Shown piece by piece: positions 49,001 through 58,328 of a DNA stretch of 64,000 bases. The position numbers and the translations under genes are program-made. The notes below the pieces were generated by a model. It worked only from the letters and a program-made list of their open reading frames with translations. It was not told the DNA's origin and did not search any database. The stretch comes from Promethearchaeota archaeon (GTDB lineage: Archaea > Asgardarchaeota > Lokiarchaeia > Sigyniarchaeales > SOKP01). The stretch spans positions 62,001-126,000 of the forward strand of contig JAEOTR010000014.1 of the NCBI GenBank assembly GCA_016839705.1, given 5' to 3'. How positions within the stretch are numbered: position 1 is the first letter of the stretch; the number at the start of each line of letters is the position of its first letter.

Positions 49001-50410
49001 TATCCCGGATATCCCGATCCTAGTCTAGAAAACATATTAATTCAAGTGAAATCGATCCCTACAGAAATTAAATCATATGACTATGACTCATTGACAGAAT
49101 TACAAGGAGATTCTCTTACTGCTTACTATGATGAACTGATCAATATAACAATTAGATATTCAATTGCTGGATCTGGGAATCCACTAAATAATTCTCTTCT
49201 CAGTTATGACTGGATAGGTCTTGGTCCAATTAGTTTCTCTTCTGATCCTTTAAACAGTGGTTATTATACATTTATAATTAATACAGCAGATGCTCAGAGT
49301 ACAGGGTTAAAAGTTATTAGTATTACTGCATTTCTTGAAAACTACACATCGCAGGAAAATTTTCTAATTTATCTTAACATTCTTCAAAGACGAACCACAC
49401 TTAATGATAACAGTGATTTAGTATACATGAGTCCGTTGATATGGGTTCAAGATACTCATTATTATACATTTACTTATAGAGACGCTAATACATTAGATAT
49501 TATCGGTGATTTAAATATAAAAACTTTTAGTTGGTATGAATTAGATGAATTTGGTGATCGAATCCCTGGAAATCAAGGTACGGGAACACTTATTCAAAAC
49601 TTGAATAAAACTTATTACGTGGATTTTGATACTGAATTAAAGCACGTTGGATTTTATTTCTTTCATATTACACTTCAAAAGGAAAATTATGAACCAAGAT
49701 TTGCCTATATAAATCTCCAGATTAAACTAAGAGAATTCGAGGTTTCCTTAGAAGGTACAGAACCTACTGTGGGAAATAACAACCAAATTAGAGTAGCTCA
49801 AGGAGCAGATGTATTATTTGAAATTAGTTTAATAGATCTTACACGTGGAAATATAGCCTTAGAAAATGCTCAAATTACATTGAATCTTGGGGGTATTGAT
49901 TATAGTTTTAATGGATCTCTAGGGATATACACTCGAACCTTTAGAACTAATGCAATTGACACTTTCATCACTTCAAAAACATTAGCGGGTAAAATAACGG
50001 TTGAAATGGATAATTTTACAACTCAAGAAATTTCAATTACCGTAATTGTTGCAATGGAAGAAATCTTTTCAGGAATGCCAACATTCTACTTTATTCTGAT
50101 TATAGCATCAGTAATAGGTGTTGTAGGAAGTATCGTAGGGTATCGAGTCATCCAACAAGCAAGAATTCCTAAACATGTGAAAAAGATTAGGAAACTTAAA
50201 AGTGCAATAAAATCTAAGAAGAAAATTGCTGACACATTCGCAATTCCATCAAAAGCAGAAATGATAGCAAAATTATTCGGGGATGATTGGAAAGAGCTAG
50301 GTCTTTCAATTAACGAAACTTTAGGAATTAAAGATCTAAAATCAAAGAAGCCACCAGTTAATGATAAGATAGTTAAAGATAAATTCAATGAAGGAGGTCA
50401 GATTGAATAA
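46013..50410 (+). CDS. Giant membrane-anchored DUF2341 surface protein (first)
   Basis: A 1465-residue exported protein. An N-terminal hydrophobic segment (about residues 14-35) serves as a signal peptide or anchor, then a DUF2341 domain (APWWDSSYEYRILINVTN to TYMYFGNV, about 65-165), further beta-sandwich and carboxypeptidase-regulatory-like domains (for example VTVIARDIDGRIVPNAEI, about 460), many Asn-x-Thr/Ser sites, a C-terminal transmembrane helix (about 1357-1380) and an 85-residue cytoplasmic tail with QQARIP. It should reach far from the cell surface. The last base of its stop codon is the first base of the next gene's ATG. Repeated at 53225-57094. Confidence 0.85.
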   Translation: MNLRNIHKIRLKRVSLLLTLVLTILFPTYLINFSNFTGFSKNMSENNVKDNDFINPKDLKLSVFGSAPWWDSSYEYRILINVTNTYGYDFTNYGVEFSFNYEELVQAGKMQADLDDVRIVENEDVRNYYIIKDYPSQDYATIFFDTDILASMTETDTYMYFGNVAAVNAEADQPNESFGWVKNGDFELDIDSSDKFEPYGWYFSHNPVDEIMGLANPTPTEINSSATSFQLFVNKLINTPAGGERVANGNFAYKWGTPDTTLSGGNINDYAGTLFTYPFTVPNVDGGISLSFYRNIRTFRFEEPKNPPGPGPIDIDGYFIRVLNGSNGVYDTNPDNHDDDDIDPTYGNYAEVYDGHAWYNPSSKKWTDDTMLKDFSVHTLIHDTKSDSSADGDLTGYSEIDLTPYMGKEIFFEIGAWGDESNAERKQKDAFFQVDDLKFNYTLSTSANEVQARKSDVTVIARDIDGRIVPNAEIIMINKSSQAIISTGFTSELNGSISFDQLLNGEYNITANYTLGSNENYVGSMLTNFSGKEYTVEITLNLWTIDFEIVDWDGIPLSYGFIEVNESISKAFVEKLTLDSNGKATFRWLYTQDYYIRVFYENEDYTGTQFLLNESTLYRNIYDRVGAKYQTQSLWVNNTNRNLVGENSYAVSERVYSNGSLTDFGNSKLIKVNVSLTDMINQLENVYVYYIDKDNSTGTGTENLIYFENGYAPGTSSDFIELDIPKVDNVKLQSEKFEAYGLLIEVNGVNFTQCDGNIKIDTIETCNIYNRTHLARMDIKVVNINPLTPEGAPLDTIIKVTNNATGESIINLTSNSGREGLAFGQINDIPFWFFKDRVYNFSIDVINITNVEFNVSAMSPVDQWRPTSSAGVNWYNYTLYGGASLTFNVIFSQDINISNYITSFFNTTGTEVVFWGEDLIFSTDFRFSVDDAQSWSPVISPDADCFVYIRNVGSEINLIAEEMVHLGSGNYSITINSNLLSAGGDSNYYSVKIEGFYPGYPDPSLENILIQVKSIPTEIKSYDYDSLTELQGDSLTAYYDELINITIRYSIAGSGNPLNNSLLSYDWIGLGPISFSSDPLNSGYYTFIINTADAQSTGLKVISITAFLENYTSQENFLIYLNILQRRTTLNDNSDLVYMSPLIWVQDTHYYTFTYRDANTLDIIGDLNIKTFSWYELDEFGDRIPGNQGTGTLIQNLNKTYYVDFDTELKHVGFYFFHITLQKENYEPRFAYINLQIKLREFEVSLEGTEPTVGNNNQIRVAQGADVLFEISLIDLTRGNIALENAQITLNLGGIDYSFNGSLGIYTRTFRTNAIDTFITSKTLAGKITVEMDNFTTQEISITVIVAMEEIFSGMPTFYFILIIASVIGVVGSIVGYRVIQQARIPKHVKKIRKLKSAIKSKKKIADTFAIPSKAEMIAKLFGDDWKELGLSINETLGIKDLKSKKPPVNDKIVKDKFNEGGQIE

Positions 50411-51519
50411 TGCCAATTGGATTAGTAATAATGAGATGGGATATAAAAGTTAGCACGGAGATCCTTGCAAAATATCCCGATGAGCTCGTAATAACCGAGG
50501 AAACCTTAATGCAAATATATGCCGCTCATGAATATACAGGGGAGCCGGGAATGATTAGTTTACTTGTTGGCCCATTAAATATTGCTTCATATTATACCGG
50601 TAGAGAAAAACCTCTTTATATTATTCTGCTTTTAAACCTAGATGAAGATGCTGATGCGTATGAAGGGGGATTATCTGATATATCACGTGTGATTTTTCAA
50701 AATTATGAAGATAATGCATATTTAGAGATGATCCCATTCCTATTCCAACGTCTTTCAACCTATCCTTATTTAAATGAGGAGCAAAGTTTAGCGATTACAT
50801 ACCTTGATAACGTAAACAGATTAATCATAAATAGATTAAGAGACGAAGGTGTGATTTCAAAATCAGAGTTAAAAATTTGGTTAAAGGATAGGTATAGAGA
50901 GGGCTTTTTCGATGTAGATGCTATTTTAATGGAACTAATCAAAAAGGAGATAGTGAAAGAAGCATCTGTTAAGGGGATGCCTTCAGAACTAATCTTTCTT
51001 ATAAATGATTTATTTATGATTCGCCGACCACCAATTTCTTTACTAAAGAATCCTTCTGAGAGAGGACTCCCTGAGAGATTTGTAGAGGAGTATAAAGTGG
51101 CAATTCGGAAATTCTTCCAAAAGTATCGACCTTCAGATGATGACAATCTTAAAATTTTAGATAGCGTAATAGCTGATCCTCAAGTATATGAAATTCTGAA
51201 ACTATTAAGAATCTCGATTGTTACGAAAAATGTTTTAGAGAAGCTTCGAAAAAAGGGGGTTGATGATATCGATGATGGGTTGAAAAAGCTATGGGATAAT
51301 CAAATGATACACGTATTTCAAGATACTAAGGGAAATGAATACTATGCACTACTTACAGATTTTTATAACTCTTTAGTATATCCTAAATACATGATAAACA
51401 CAATAATTCATCAATATACTGTAAAATCCAAATCAAATTCTGTTCTTATTGAATATCTCAATGTATTGGACGATAGCTATAAACCAGCTAAAGTAAATGT
51501 AGAAGAAAACGAAGATTAA
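50410..51519 (+). CDS. Longin-like/winged-helix partner protein (first)
   Basis: A 369-residue cytosolic protein. Residues 1-120 form an alpha/beta domain (MPIGLVIMRWDIKVSTEILA, ISLLVGPLNIASYYTG, LYIILLLNLDED) similar in layout to longin/roadblock modules. Residues about 130-215 are a winged-helix segment (RLRDEGVISKSELKIWLKDR, MELIKKEIVKEASVKGMP), and about 255-330 a second one (LRISIVTKNVLEKLRKKG, NQMIHVFQD). There is no signal or membrane segment. Its ATG overlaps the stop of the surface-protein gene by one base, so the two are made together. The paralogue is at 57095-58210. I know no published family name. Confidence 0.8.
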   Translation: MPIGLVIMRWDIKVSTEILAKYPDELVITEETLMQIYAAHEYTGEPGMISLLVGPLNIASYYTGREKPLYIILLLNLDEDADAYEGGLSDISRVIFQNYEDNAYLEMIPFLFQRLSTYPYLNEEQSLAITYLDNVNRLIINRLRDEGVISKSELKIWLKDRYREGFFDVDAILMELIKKEIVKEASVKGMPSELIFLINDLFMIRRPPISLLKNPSERGLPERFVEEYKVAIRKFFQKYRPSDDDNLKILDSVIADPQVYEILKLLRISIVTKNVLEKLRKKGVDDIDDGLKKLWDNQMIHVFQDTKGNEYYALLTDFYNSLVYPKYMINTIIHQYTVKSKSNSVLIEYLNVLDDSYKPAKVNVEENED

Positions 51520-51620
51520 ACATATTTATTTTTTATTCTTATTTTTGTTTTAATTAATTTTACTAGAGTGAAGAAGTATATAATCTCGAAAAAAAGAGAA
51601 AAATTTCAAAATTAGCTTAT

Positions 51621-52652
51621 TTATTGGTTTATATAACTTTTCAATTTAGTGGCTTTTTCATAGAACTCTTTATAAAGTAAGTCATCTCCCAGTTCAAGGC
51701 ATAGATCTGAAATCTTTTCAAAATATTCTGCTGTTTGGGCAATGTCTCCATTTTCAAGGCAACTTCTAGCTTTATTTATCAATTGATCTCTTTCAAATAA
51801 TGGTTTTAGTAAGGGTGAAGCATCTGTATTAATTTCTAAAATATCTGCAATAATCTGTATCATCTTTTCGCGGTTTGCAGAATCGATTGCTACCATTGAA
51901 TATGTTTTCAAACTTAAAATTTCTTGTATATTTTGAACGGTTAATGCCCCTGGTAAGTCTTGTTTATTCCCAATTATCGCTGTGTGAGCATAAGGAGCAT
52001 GTTCTTTAATTAATTCAATAAAGAACTTACTTTTTTCAACATTTTCTAAGGTAGAGTCTGTAATAATAAGAACTGCATCACTCCCAAGAATAAAGTCATT
52101 CCATAAATAGCTAAATTGCTCTTGTCCTGCGAAATCCCATAAATGGAAATATAATTTTCCGATTTTAACTGTAGAAATCTTCCCCGTTATAGTAGGAATA
52201 TGTATAGAAGGAATTTCATCAGCACAAATCAATTTAGTGGAAGTTGTTTTCCCTACTCCTGAAAAGCCCACTAGCGAGATTTTAGTTTTAAGATTTCTAT
52301 GGGTTGTATCTATAATAGGGTCAAGTACTTCCATAAGTACCGGATCCAGATTTTCTAGATTATCTCCAAATGTTTCTAAAAACTCTTTCTTTAATTTTTC
52401 TAATTCTATTTTAGTTCTGTTTGAGTCATCATTAATATCAGTTATGAACATAAAAACTAATCTATCTTCTTTTACTAGTGAATAAACAATTTTAAATTTA
52501 AAAAAATCATAACTATCCAAATTTGTACCCTTTTCTGTTTCTTCTAAAATCTCTTGATATAATTTCTGAAAATCTTCAACAGAGAGCGACTTCCCAAAAT
52601 TCTTGTTATACAGAATATTATCGTCTTTTAAAATGTATACTTGTCTTAACAT
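51621..52652 (-). CDS. Longin-Arf-like GTPase-TPR fusion protein
   Basis: A 343-residue three-part protein. Residues 1-115 look like a longin/roadblock alpha/beta domain (RQVYILKDDNILYNKNFG, DRLVFMFITD). Residues about 122-273 are an Arf/Rab-type G domain: G1 LVGFSGVGKTT (127-137), switch I Thr156, G3 LWDFAGQ (171-177), G4 NKQD (229-232). Residues about 285-340 form a helical pair resembling a TPR repeat. Canonical nucleotide- and Mg-binding residues are intact. It lies on the opposite strand between the two surface-protein operons, so any link to them is inferred from position. There is no lipid-anchor motif. Confidence 0.85.
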   Translation of the reverse strand: MLRQVYILKDDNILYNKNFGKSLSVEDFQKLYQEILEETEKGTNLDSYDFFKFKIVYSLVKEDRLVFMFITDINDDSNRTKIELEKLKKEFLETFGDNLENLDPVLMEVLDPIIDTTHRNLKTKISLVGFSGVGKTTSTKLICADEIPSIHIPTITGKISTVKIGKLYFHLWDFAGQEQFSYLWNDFILGSDAVLIITDSTLENVEKSKFFIELIKEHAPYAHTAIIGNKQDLPGALTVQNIQEILSLKTYSMVAIDSANREKMIQIIADILEINTDASPLLKPLFERDQLINKARSCLENGDIAQTAEYFEKISDLCLELGDDLLYKEFYEKATKLKSYINQ

Positions 52653-53197
52653 TATTTCTTACCTATTTATAATTAAATTGAAATAAAAAAATCTTAATCA
52701 TTTCAATTTCAGTATAAAAAATTCGAAATTTTTACTTGATCCTTCAATCTAAATTAAAATATTTAAATTTTTAGGATTATTAAAACGTGAGATACAGTAG
52801 AAAGAAGTTGTATACCTATTCAAGTTAAAAAGAAATTTGAAGCTTATTTAAGAAATTAAATATATAGTACAATTTTATTTTTGTTTTATCGGAGCGAATA
52901 TTTATTGATTAGTAAACATCTGAATTTTGATAATAAAAAGAGGGTGATCTCTCTCAAAATAAAGTGTTTTGAATTATACAGGTGTCTAATCAAATTGAAT
53001 GCTGAAAATTTTAAAAAGAAAAAATCATTTCAATGAGTTTCACGCAATTTGAATAATATTATCTAAAAACTTTACAACAATTTTTTTTCTTTGAGTGTTT
53101 TGTATGTAAAATTTGTTATCAGAAAATAAAAGATTAAATATCAAAATTAGTATTATTATTGAAAACCTTTATTTAAAATAAGAATTTCAAACAAATT
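52653..53197. other. Intergenic region, 545 bases, no gene seen
   Basis: AT-rich spacer between the divergent GTPase and the second surface-protein gene. Only tiny reading frames without ribosome-binding sites occur. No hairpin, repeat or RNA gene was recognised. It presumably holds both promoters, and is longer than most spacers here, which leaves room for regulation. Confidence 0.5.
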
Positions 53198-53224
53198 TTG
53201 AAAAAAAATGATGATGAAGATAAA

Positions 53225-56200
53225 ATGAAAAACATAAATAAAAACATTAAACATAGAATTACGACTAGTTTCTTATTGATTCTTACTATTGGTACAATTT
53301 TCTTTGTAACTCCATTAATTTACAATAATAGTTTGAACACCACTGATAATAACTCGGATAAATATGAAGAAAGCTTAACATTACCAGTAATTAGTAATGG
53401 TATTGGCGAAGATCCGTGGTGGAATGCATCTTATCAATGGAGACAATGCATTAATATTACGAATCCAGGAGCCTACAATATAACTGATAATTATGTTAGT
53501 ATAGAATTTGACTATACAGTATTAAGAGATAATTATAACATGGATCCTGACTTATATGATGTTAGAATTGTAGAAAACAATGCTGTCAGAAATTATCATG
53601 TAAAAAAAGATTTTCCCTCAAATGGTATTGCAACTATCTGGTTTGAAACAAACTCTACGTTAGCTACTTCAGAATATGACACGTATATGTACTGGGGCAA
53701 CGCATCTATAAATGATCGCGGGATAAATCATGTGAGTTATGATCCTTCTGGAACTTCGTGGTGGAGTTTTGAGGAGGGTTCTGGTGCCTATGGAGATACT
53801 GTTGTTGATTCATTAAATTTTGCCAATGCCACACTCTGGGGTACAGGTAGTAGTTATTCACCAGATTATGATATTGATAGTGCTGTGGGTTCATATTCTC
53901 TGAACTTCAACGGTAACAATGATTTCATTTATGTAAACGATGAGTTGCATTTTACTGACCCAAATGAAATTTCCACGGTAACAGTTAGTTGTTGGTTTAA
54001 GACATCATATATCAGTGGAGGTTGGACTGATAATTGGGCTTTTTTTGATTTTGATAGATCTGAATATTTCAACTTTTATATCGATCCAACGGATGGAAGC
54101 ATTGGATTTGCTACCGCAGCTTCTGGATATGGAATTCATGATTTTTCTAGTATCACTACTGGATTAAACGACGGTGAATGGCATTTTGCCACTGTTGTGT
54201 ATGATGGTTCAGATAAAATAATTTATATCGATAATGGTGTAGAAGATAGAAGATCCGTAAGTGCTATGGGAGATAGAGCTATTGGCACGGGTACAGATAG
54301 ATGGGGATTTTTCGGGGATGGTTCTGAGGCTTCTAGCGTAAATGGGGGTAGAAATAATCGATATTACTCAGGAAATATAGATGAAATCAGGTATTTTGAG
54401 TATGCAGTTGCTCCAGACGAAATCGATTGGTTAGCAAATTATTACGAAATTCAAACTGATTTATTGCCTGTAACAGAACGAGCGGCAAGTGTCACTATCA
54501 TTGTGGAAGATATAGATGGTCGAAGAGTTCCAGGTGCAGAAGTCTCTTTATGGGATAACTTAACACATATATTGGAAGTCGGAAGCACAACATATACAGA
54601 GTATACTGCATCAGATGGTACAGTATCATTTACAAAAGTTCCATTTGGATTTTATAACATTACAGTCAATTATACATTAAATAGTGGATTATATGAAAAT
54701 ATTGTCTATGACGGTCGTATAAACCCTGCAGATGAAGTAGAATTTAAGGGTTTAACTGCTATAACAAATGTTACTGTTGATCTATGGACTATAGATTTTG
54801 ATGTTGAAGATTGGGATGGAGATCCATTAAATTATGGATATGTAAATATGAGTGCTGGTGCTAGTGAAGTTTTAGAATCTTTAACCTTAGATTCTGCTGG
54901 TGAAACGACTTTTCGTTGGCTAAATAGATCTAGTTATAACTATACAATATACTATGATAATCCCGACTATACAATACAAAATCCTACTTCACTAAATGCT
55001 AGTATAATTAACCGTGCAGGAATAATGAATTACACTGAATCTGTGATAACAATCTTATCAAAATTAGATATACGTATAATGGACAATACGGGAACAGAAA
55101 GTGTAACCGGTGTAACTGTTAAAGTACAATTAAATAATACGAGCACTGATGTAGTAGAATTACAAACAGATACTACGGGATATGCTTATGGAGATCTAAC
55201 AAAAGATTTCGGATTTTGGTATAAAACAGGACTGGTTTACAATTTCAGTCTATGGATTATTGGTCAACAACAAAATTTCAAAGTCAACACATCAGATAAA
55301 TGGAAACCCATACTTACAGATTATTATAATTATACATTAGATCAAGCATCTACTTTAGTATTTTTCTTGGATGGTTTGAACTTTACTGAAAGAATCGCTA
55401 ATTTTACAGATTGGGGTGGAACCACTGAGGTTGTCTGGGGAGAAGACATGTCTTTCTGGGTATTATATGAAACATCGAATAATAGTGGGTTGAATTGGAC
55501 AGGTGATTGGAATCGAGATGGTTTCTCAACGAATGCAATGTGGACGATTTATTCAAAATCCGGACAAAAGATATATGAACAACCAATGGTTCATGCGTCA
55601 GGTCCAACTGGGAATTTTACAATTACGATAAACTCTAATTTTCTTTCAGCAGGTGATGGTTCCGAGTTTTATTTTGCCCTTGTGTCTGGTTATAAGCCTT
55701 TCTGGAATGATCCTATTGACCAGTATTTTGGGATTACTGTAAAGGCAAAAGTAGCAGGTCTAACTCTACACAATTATACAGTTGTAGCTCAGGAATTGTC
55801 TAAAAACATAGCACTTGAATATGAAATTTCGGAGTATTATGGGAATATTATCAATGTTGCAGCAAGATATTATGATGATATAACTAAGGGAGCTTTAGTA
55901 CCTGATACATTTACTTATGATTGGGATTATGGTTCAGGAACATTAGTATCGGGACCTGTAGCAGAATATTACTATTTTAGTTTTGATACAACACTTGCTA
56001 CAAATGTTGGGAAATATAGAATAGATATTTCAGTAAGTCGAGAGAATTATTCGATGATTGAAAACTTTGGGATATATATTAATATCATTTCAAGACCTAC
56101 GACTATAAATGGTTCTTCTGGATTACTATATGTTTCTGAGGATATTTTTATTTTTGAAGAAAAATCTTTTGCTTTTAACTATATAGATTATTTCTCAGGA

Positions 56201-57094
56201 ACACCTATCTCAAATCTGGATGAAAAGAGTTTTCTCATGCAAGAACTTGATGAAGTTGGAGATGTCATACCTGGCACTACTGAAACAGGAGAATTAACTG
56301 AAGTGATGGGAAATCTATTTGTTTTAGATCTCGATACAGAAACACGTGAAGATGGTGAATTCTCAATAATCGTAACTCTCGATAAACTTAATTATGATCA
56401 CCGAATAGTTATAATTTCTCTGACAATTAAGAAAAGAGAGATCTCTTTTGATTGGCCAGAAAGTTTTGATGGTCCCAAGATTGGTGTTAGCTCAGGGGCA
56501 TCATTACAATTCTCGTTGACTCTTACAGATCCTAATAATGGCTCTTTACCAGTTCTAGGTGCTAATTTATATGTCACATTCAAGGGTACGGATTATTATT
56601 TCAATGAAACTGGGAGTGGAGAGTATTCATTAACGATTCCTAAAATCGCAGATGCCTTCTTCTTACCATCAACATTTACAGCAATGCTTACTATTGAAAA
56701 ACAATATTTTCAAACGAGAACTGAGACTATAACGATTGTAGTGAACATGCATCAAACATTTGGTTTTCCAACCTTCTATCTATTAATGATAATTGGTGCA
56801 GTGGTTGCTGTGGTTGCGAGTTTAACTATTTATCGAACGGTTCAACAAGCAAGAATACCAACCTTTGTTAAAAAGGCAAGAAAAATGAAGAAAGAGATCA
56901 AAGGTAAAAAATTTATTTCTGATTCTCTTCTATATCCAACAAAAGAAGAATTCTTGGTAAAACAATTAGGTGATAGGTGGGAAATGCTTGGATTATCTTT
57001 ACAGAAGATATTAGGGACTGAAGATAAGAAGAAGAAGAAAGGTTTACCTGAAACAGGAGGAGAATTTAAACTTCCTAAAGGAGGTGGATCATAA
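53225..57094 (+). CDS. Giant membrane-anchored DUF2341/LamG surface protein (second)
   Basis: A 1289-residue paralogue of the 46013-50410 product. After the N-terminal signal segment (SFLLILTIGTIFFVTPLIY) come a DUF2341 domain (DPWWNASYQWRQCINITN to YMYWGNAS), then a LamG/concanavalin-like domain (SWWSFEEGSGAYGDTVVDS, VSCWFKTSYI, GEWHFATVVYDGS), not evident in the first copy, and more carboxypeptidase-regulatory-like and Ig-like domains. The C-terminal helix (about 1181-1205) and tail share QQARIP, VKK.RK.K and GD.W..LGLS with copy one. ATG 53225 is used because the frame's TTG at 53198 would add a charged leader before the signal. The partner gene follows with no gap. Confidence 0.85.
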   Translation: MKNINKNIKHRITTSFLLILTIGTIFFVTPLIYNNSLNTTDNNSDKYEESLTLPVISNGIGEDPWWNASYQWRQCINITNPGAYNITDNYVSIEFDYTVLRDNYNMDPDLYDVRIVENNAVRNYHVKKDFPSNGIATIWFETNSTLATSEYDTYMYWGNASINDRGINHVSYDPSGTSWWSFEEGSGAYGDTVVDSLNFANATLWGTGSSYSPDYDIDSAVGSYSLNFNGNNDFIYVNDELHFTDPNEISTVTVSCWFKTSYISGGWTDNWAFFDFDRSEYFNFYIDPTDGSIGFATAASGYGIHDFSSITTGLNDGEWHFATVVYDGSDKIIYIDNGVEDRRSVSAMGDRAIGTGTDRWGFFGDGSEASSVNGGRNNRYYSGNIDEIRYFEYAVAPDEIDWLANYYEIQTDLLPVTERAASVTIIVEDIDGRRVPGAEVSLWDNLTHILEVGSTTYTEYTASDGTVSFTKVPFGFYNITVNYTLNSGLYENIVYDGRINPADEVEFKGLTAITNVTVDLWTIDFDVEDWDGDPLNYGYVNMSAGASEVLESLTLDSAGETTFRWLNRSSYNYTIYYDNPDYTIQNPTSLNASIINRAGIMNYTESVITILSKLDIRIMDNTGTESVTGVTVKVQLNNTSTDVVELQTDTTGYAYGDLTKDFGFWYKTGLVYNFSLWIIGQQQNFKVNTSDKWKPILTDYYNYTLDQASTLVFFLDGLNFTERIANFTDWGGTTEVVWGEDMSFWVLYETSNNSGLNWTGDWNRDGFSTNAMWTIYSKSGQKIYEQPMVHASGPTGNFTITINSNFLSAGDGSEFYFALVSGYKPFWNDPIDQYFGITVKAKVAGLTLHNYTVVAQELSKNIALEYEISEYYGNIINVAARYYDDITKGALVPDTFTYDWDYGSGTLVSGPVAEYYYFSFDTTLATNVGKYRIDISVSRENYSMIENFGIYINIISRPTTINGSSGLLYVSEDIFIFEEKSFAFNYIDYFSGTPISNLDEKSFLMQELDEVGDVIPGTTETGELTEVMGNLFVLDLDTETREDGEFSIIVTLDKLNYDHRIVIISLTIKKREISFDWPESFDGPKIGVSSGASLQFSLTLTDPNNGSLPVLGANLYVTFKGTDYYFNETGSGEYSLTIPKIADAFFLPSTFTAMLTIEKQYFQTRTETITIVVNMHQTFGFPTFYLLMIIGAVVAVVASLTIYRTVQQARIPTFVKKARKMKKEIKGKKFISDSLLYPTKEEFLVKQLGDRWEMLGLSLQKILGTEDKKKKKGLPETGGEFKLPKGGGS

Positions 57095-58210
57095 ATGCCT
57101 ATTGGATTAGTTATAATGAAGTGGGATGATAGAGCTGGTACGGAAATATTAGCCAAATACCCAGAGGAAATTGTATTAACTGAAAAAACTTTGATGCAAG
57201 TATACAGCACTCATGAATATAGTGGAGAATCAGGGATGATTAGCTTAATGATTGGTTCTTTAAACATCGCTTCTTATTATACTGGGCCGGAAAAAAATTT
57301 CTACATTCTTCTACTTTTAAATTTAGACGATGATCCAGATGCATATGAAGAGGGATTAATAGATATTTCCCGTATCATATTGGGAAACATTGAAGATGAT
57401 GCTTTCCTCCAGATGATCCCTACACTCTTTCGAAGATTATCAGTATATCCTACACTTAGTACCGAGCAACGTCTTGCATTGACTTACCAAGATGAGATAA
57501 AACGAATGATAATCAACCGTTTACGTGATGAAGGTGTAGTTTCAAAATCAGAACTGATGATTTGGTTAAAAGACAGATACAAACAAGGGTTTATTGATGT
57601 AGAAGGGGTGTTAATGGAGCTTATTAAAAGAGAAATTGTCAAGGAAGCATCTGTAAAGGGCATGCCTTCAGAATTAATTTTCCTGATAAAAGATGTTGTA
57701 CTCATGCGCGTTCCCCCTGTAAAAATATTAAAAGATCCAGCAGATCGAGGGTTACCATCTCAATTAGTAGAGACTTATAAAGCGGATGCAAGGAGTTTCT
57801 TTCAGAATTACAACCCTACAGAGGGTGATAATCTTAGAATATTAGATATCCTTACAAACCCGCAAGTATATGAAACTTTACGTCTATTGAGAACCGCTGT
57901 TGTTACGAAGAATGACTTAGAGAAACTTAGAAAAAAAGGTGTTGAAGATCTCGATGATGTTTTGAAGATGCTTTGGGATACTCAAATGATACAAGTTTTC
58001 CAAGATGAAAGACAAAATGAGTACTATGCTCTACTATCAGATTTTCATTTGAAACTAGCGTTTCCAAAATATCTAATGAATGTCATTAAAACTGTTTATG
58101 ATCAAAAGTCAAAATCCAATCAGGTTTTAATCGAATATCTAACTGTGCTTGAAAATACGTATACTAATTTAAAATCAGCTGAAAAAGCTAAAGCAAAAGC
58201 CGAAGATTAA
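57095..58210 (+). CDS. Longin-like/winged-helix partner protein (second)
   Basis: A 371-residue paralogue of the 50410-51519 product, with the same N-terminal longin-like domain (MPIGLVIMKWDDRAGTEILA, YILLLLNLDDD) and two winged-helix segments. The stretch VKEASVKGMPSELIFLI is identical in both copies, showing a recent or strongly constrained duplication. It starts on the base after the surface-protein stop codon. As cytosolic proteins paired with membrane proteins, the two probably bind the conserved cytoplasmic tails; that is inference from pairing only. Confidence 0.8.
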   Translation: MPIGLVIMKWDDRAGTEILAKYPEEIVLTEKTLMQVYSTHEYSGESGMISLMIGSLNIASYYTGPEKNFYILLLLNLDDDPDAYEEGLIDISRIILGNIEDDAFLQMIPTLFRRLSVYPTLSTEQRLALTYQDEIKRMIINRLRDEGVVSKSELMIWLKDRYKQGFIDVEGVLMELIKREIVKEASVKGMPSELIFLIKDVVLMRVPPVKILKDPADRGLPSQLVETYKADARSFFQNYNPTEGDNLRILDILTNPQVYETLRLLRTAVVTKNDLEKLRKKGVEDLDDVLKMLWDTQMIQVFQDERQNEYYALLSDFHLKLAFPKYLMNVIKTVYDQKSKSNQVLIEYLTVLENTYTNLKSAEKAKAKAED

Positions 58211-58252
58211 ATATTTTTTTTACTTTTTTACTTTTTTTTTATTATTTTACTT
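58211..58252 (+). terminator. T-rich termination tract
   Basis: Immediately after the stop codon come T-runs of about eight, six and ten, separated by AC. This is the expected U-rich intrinsic terminator of archaeal transcription, ending the second surface-protein operon before the RuBisCO-like gene. Confidence 0.5.
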
Positions 58253-58328
58253 GATTTCATAATATTTTTGAGTCATATAGTATATTAACTTCTTAATAAA
58301 ATTTAAATTACATAAAGAGTGAAAAAAG

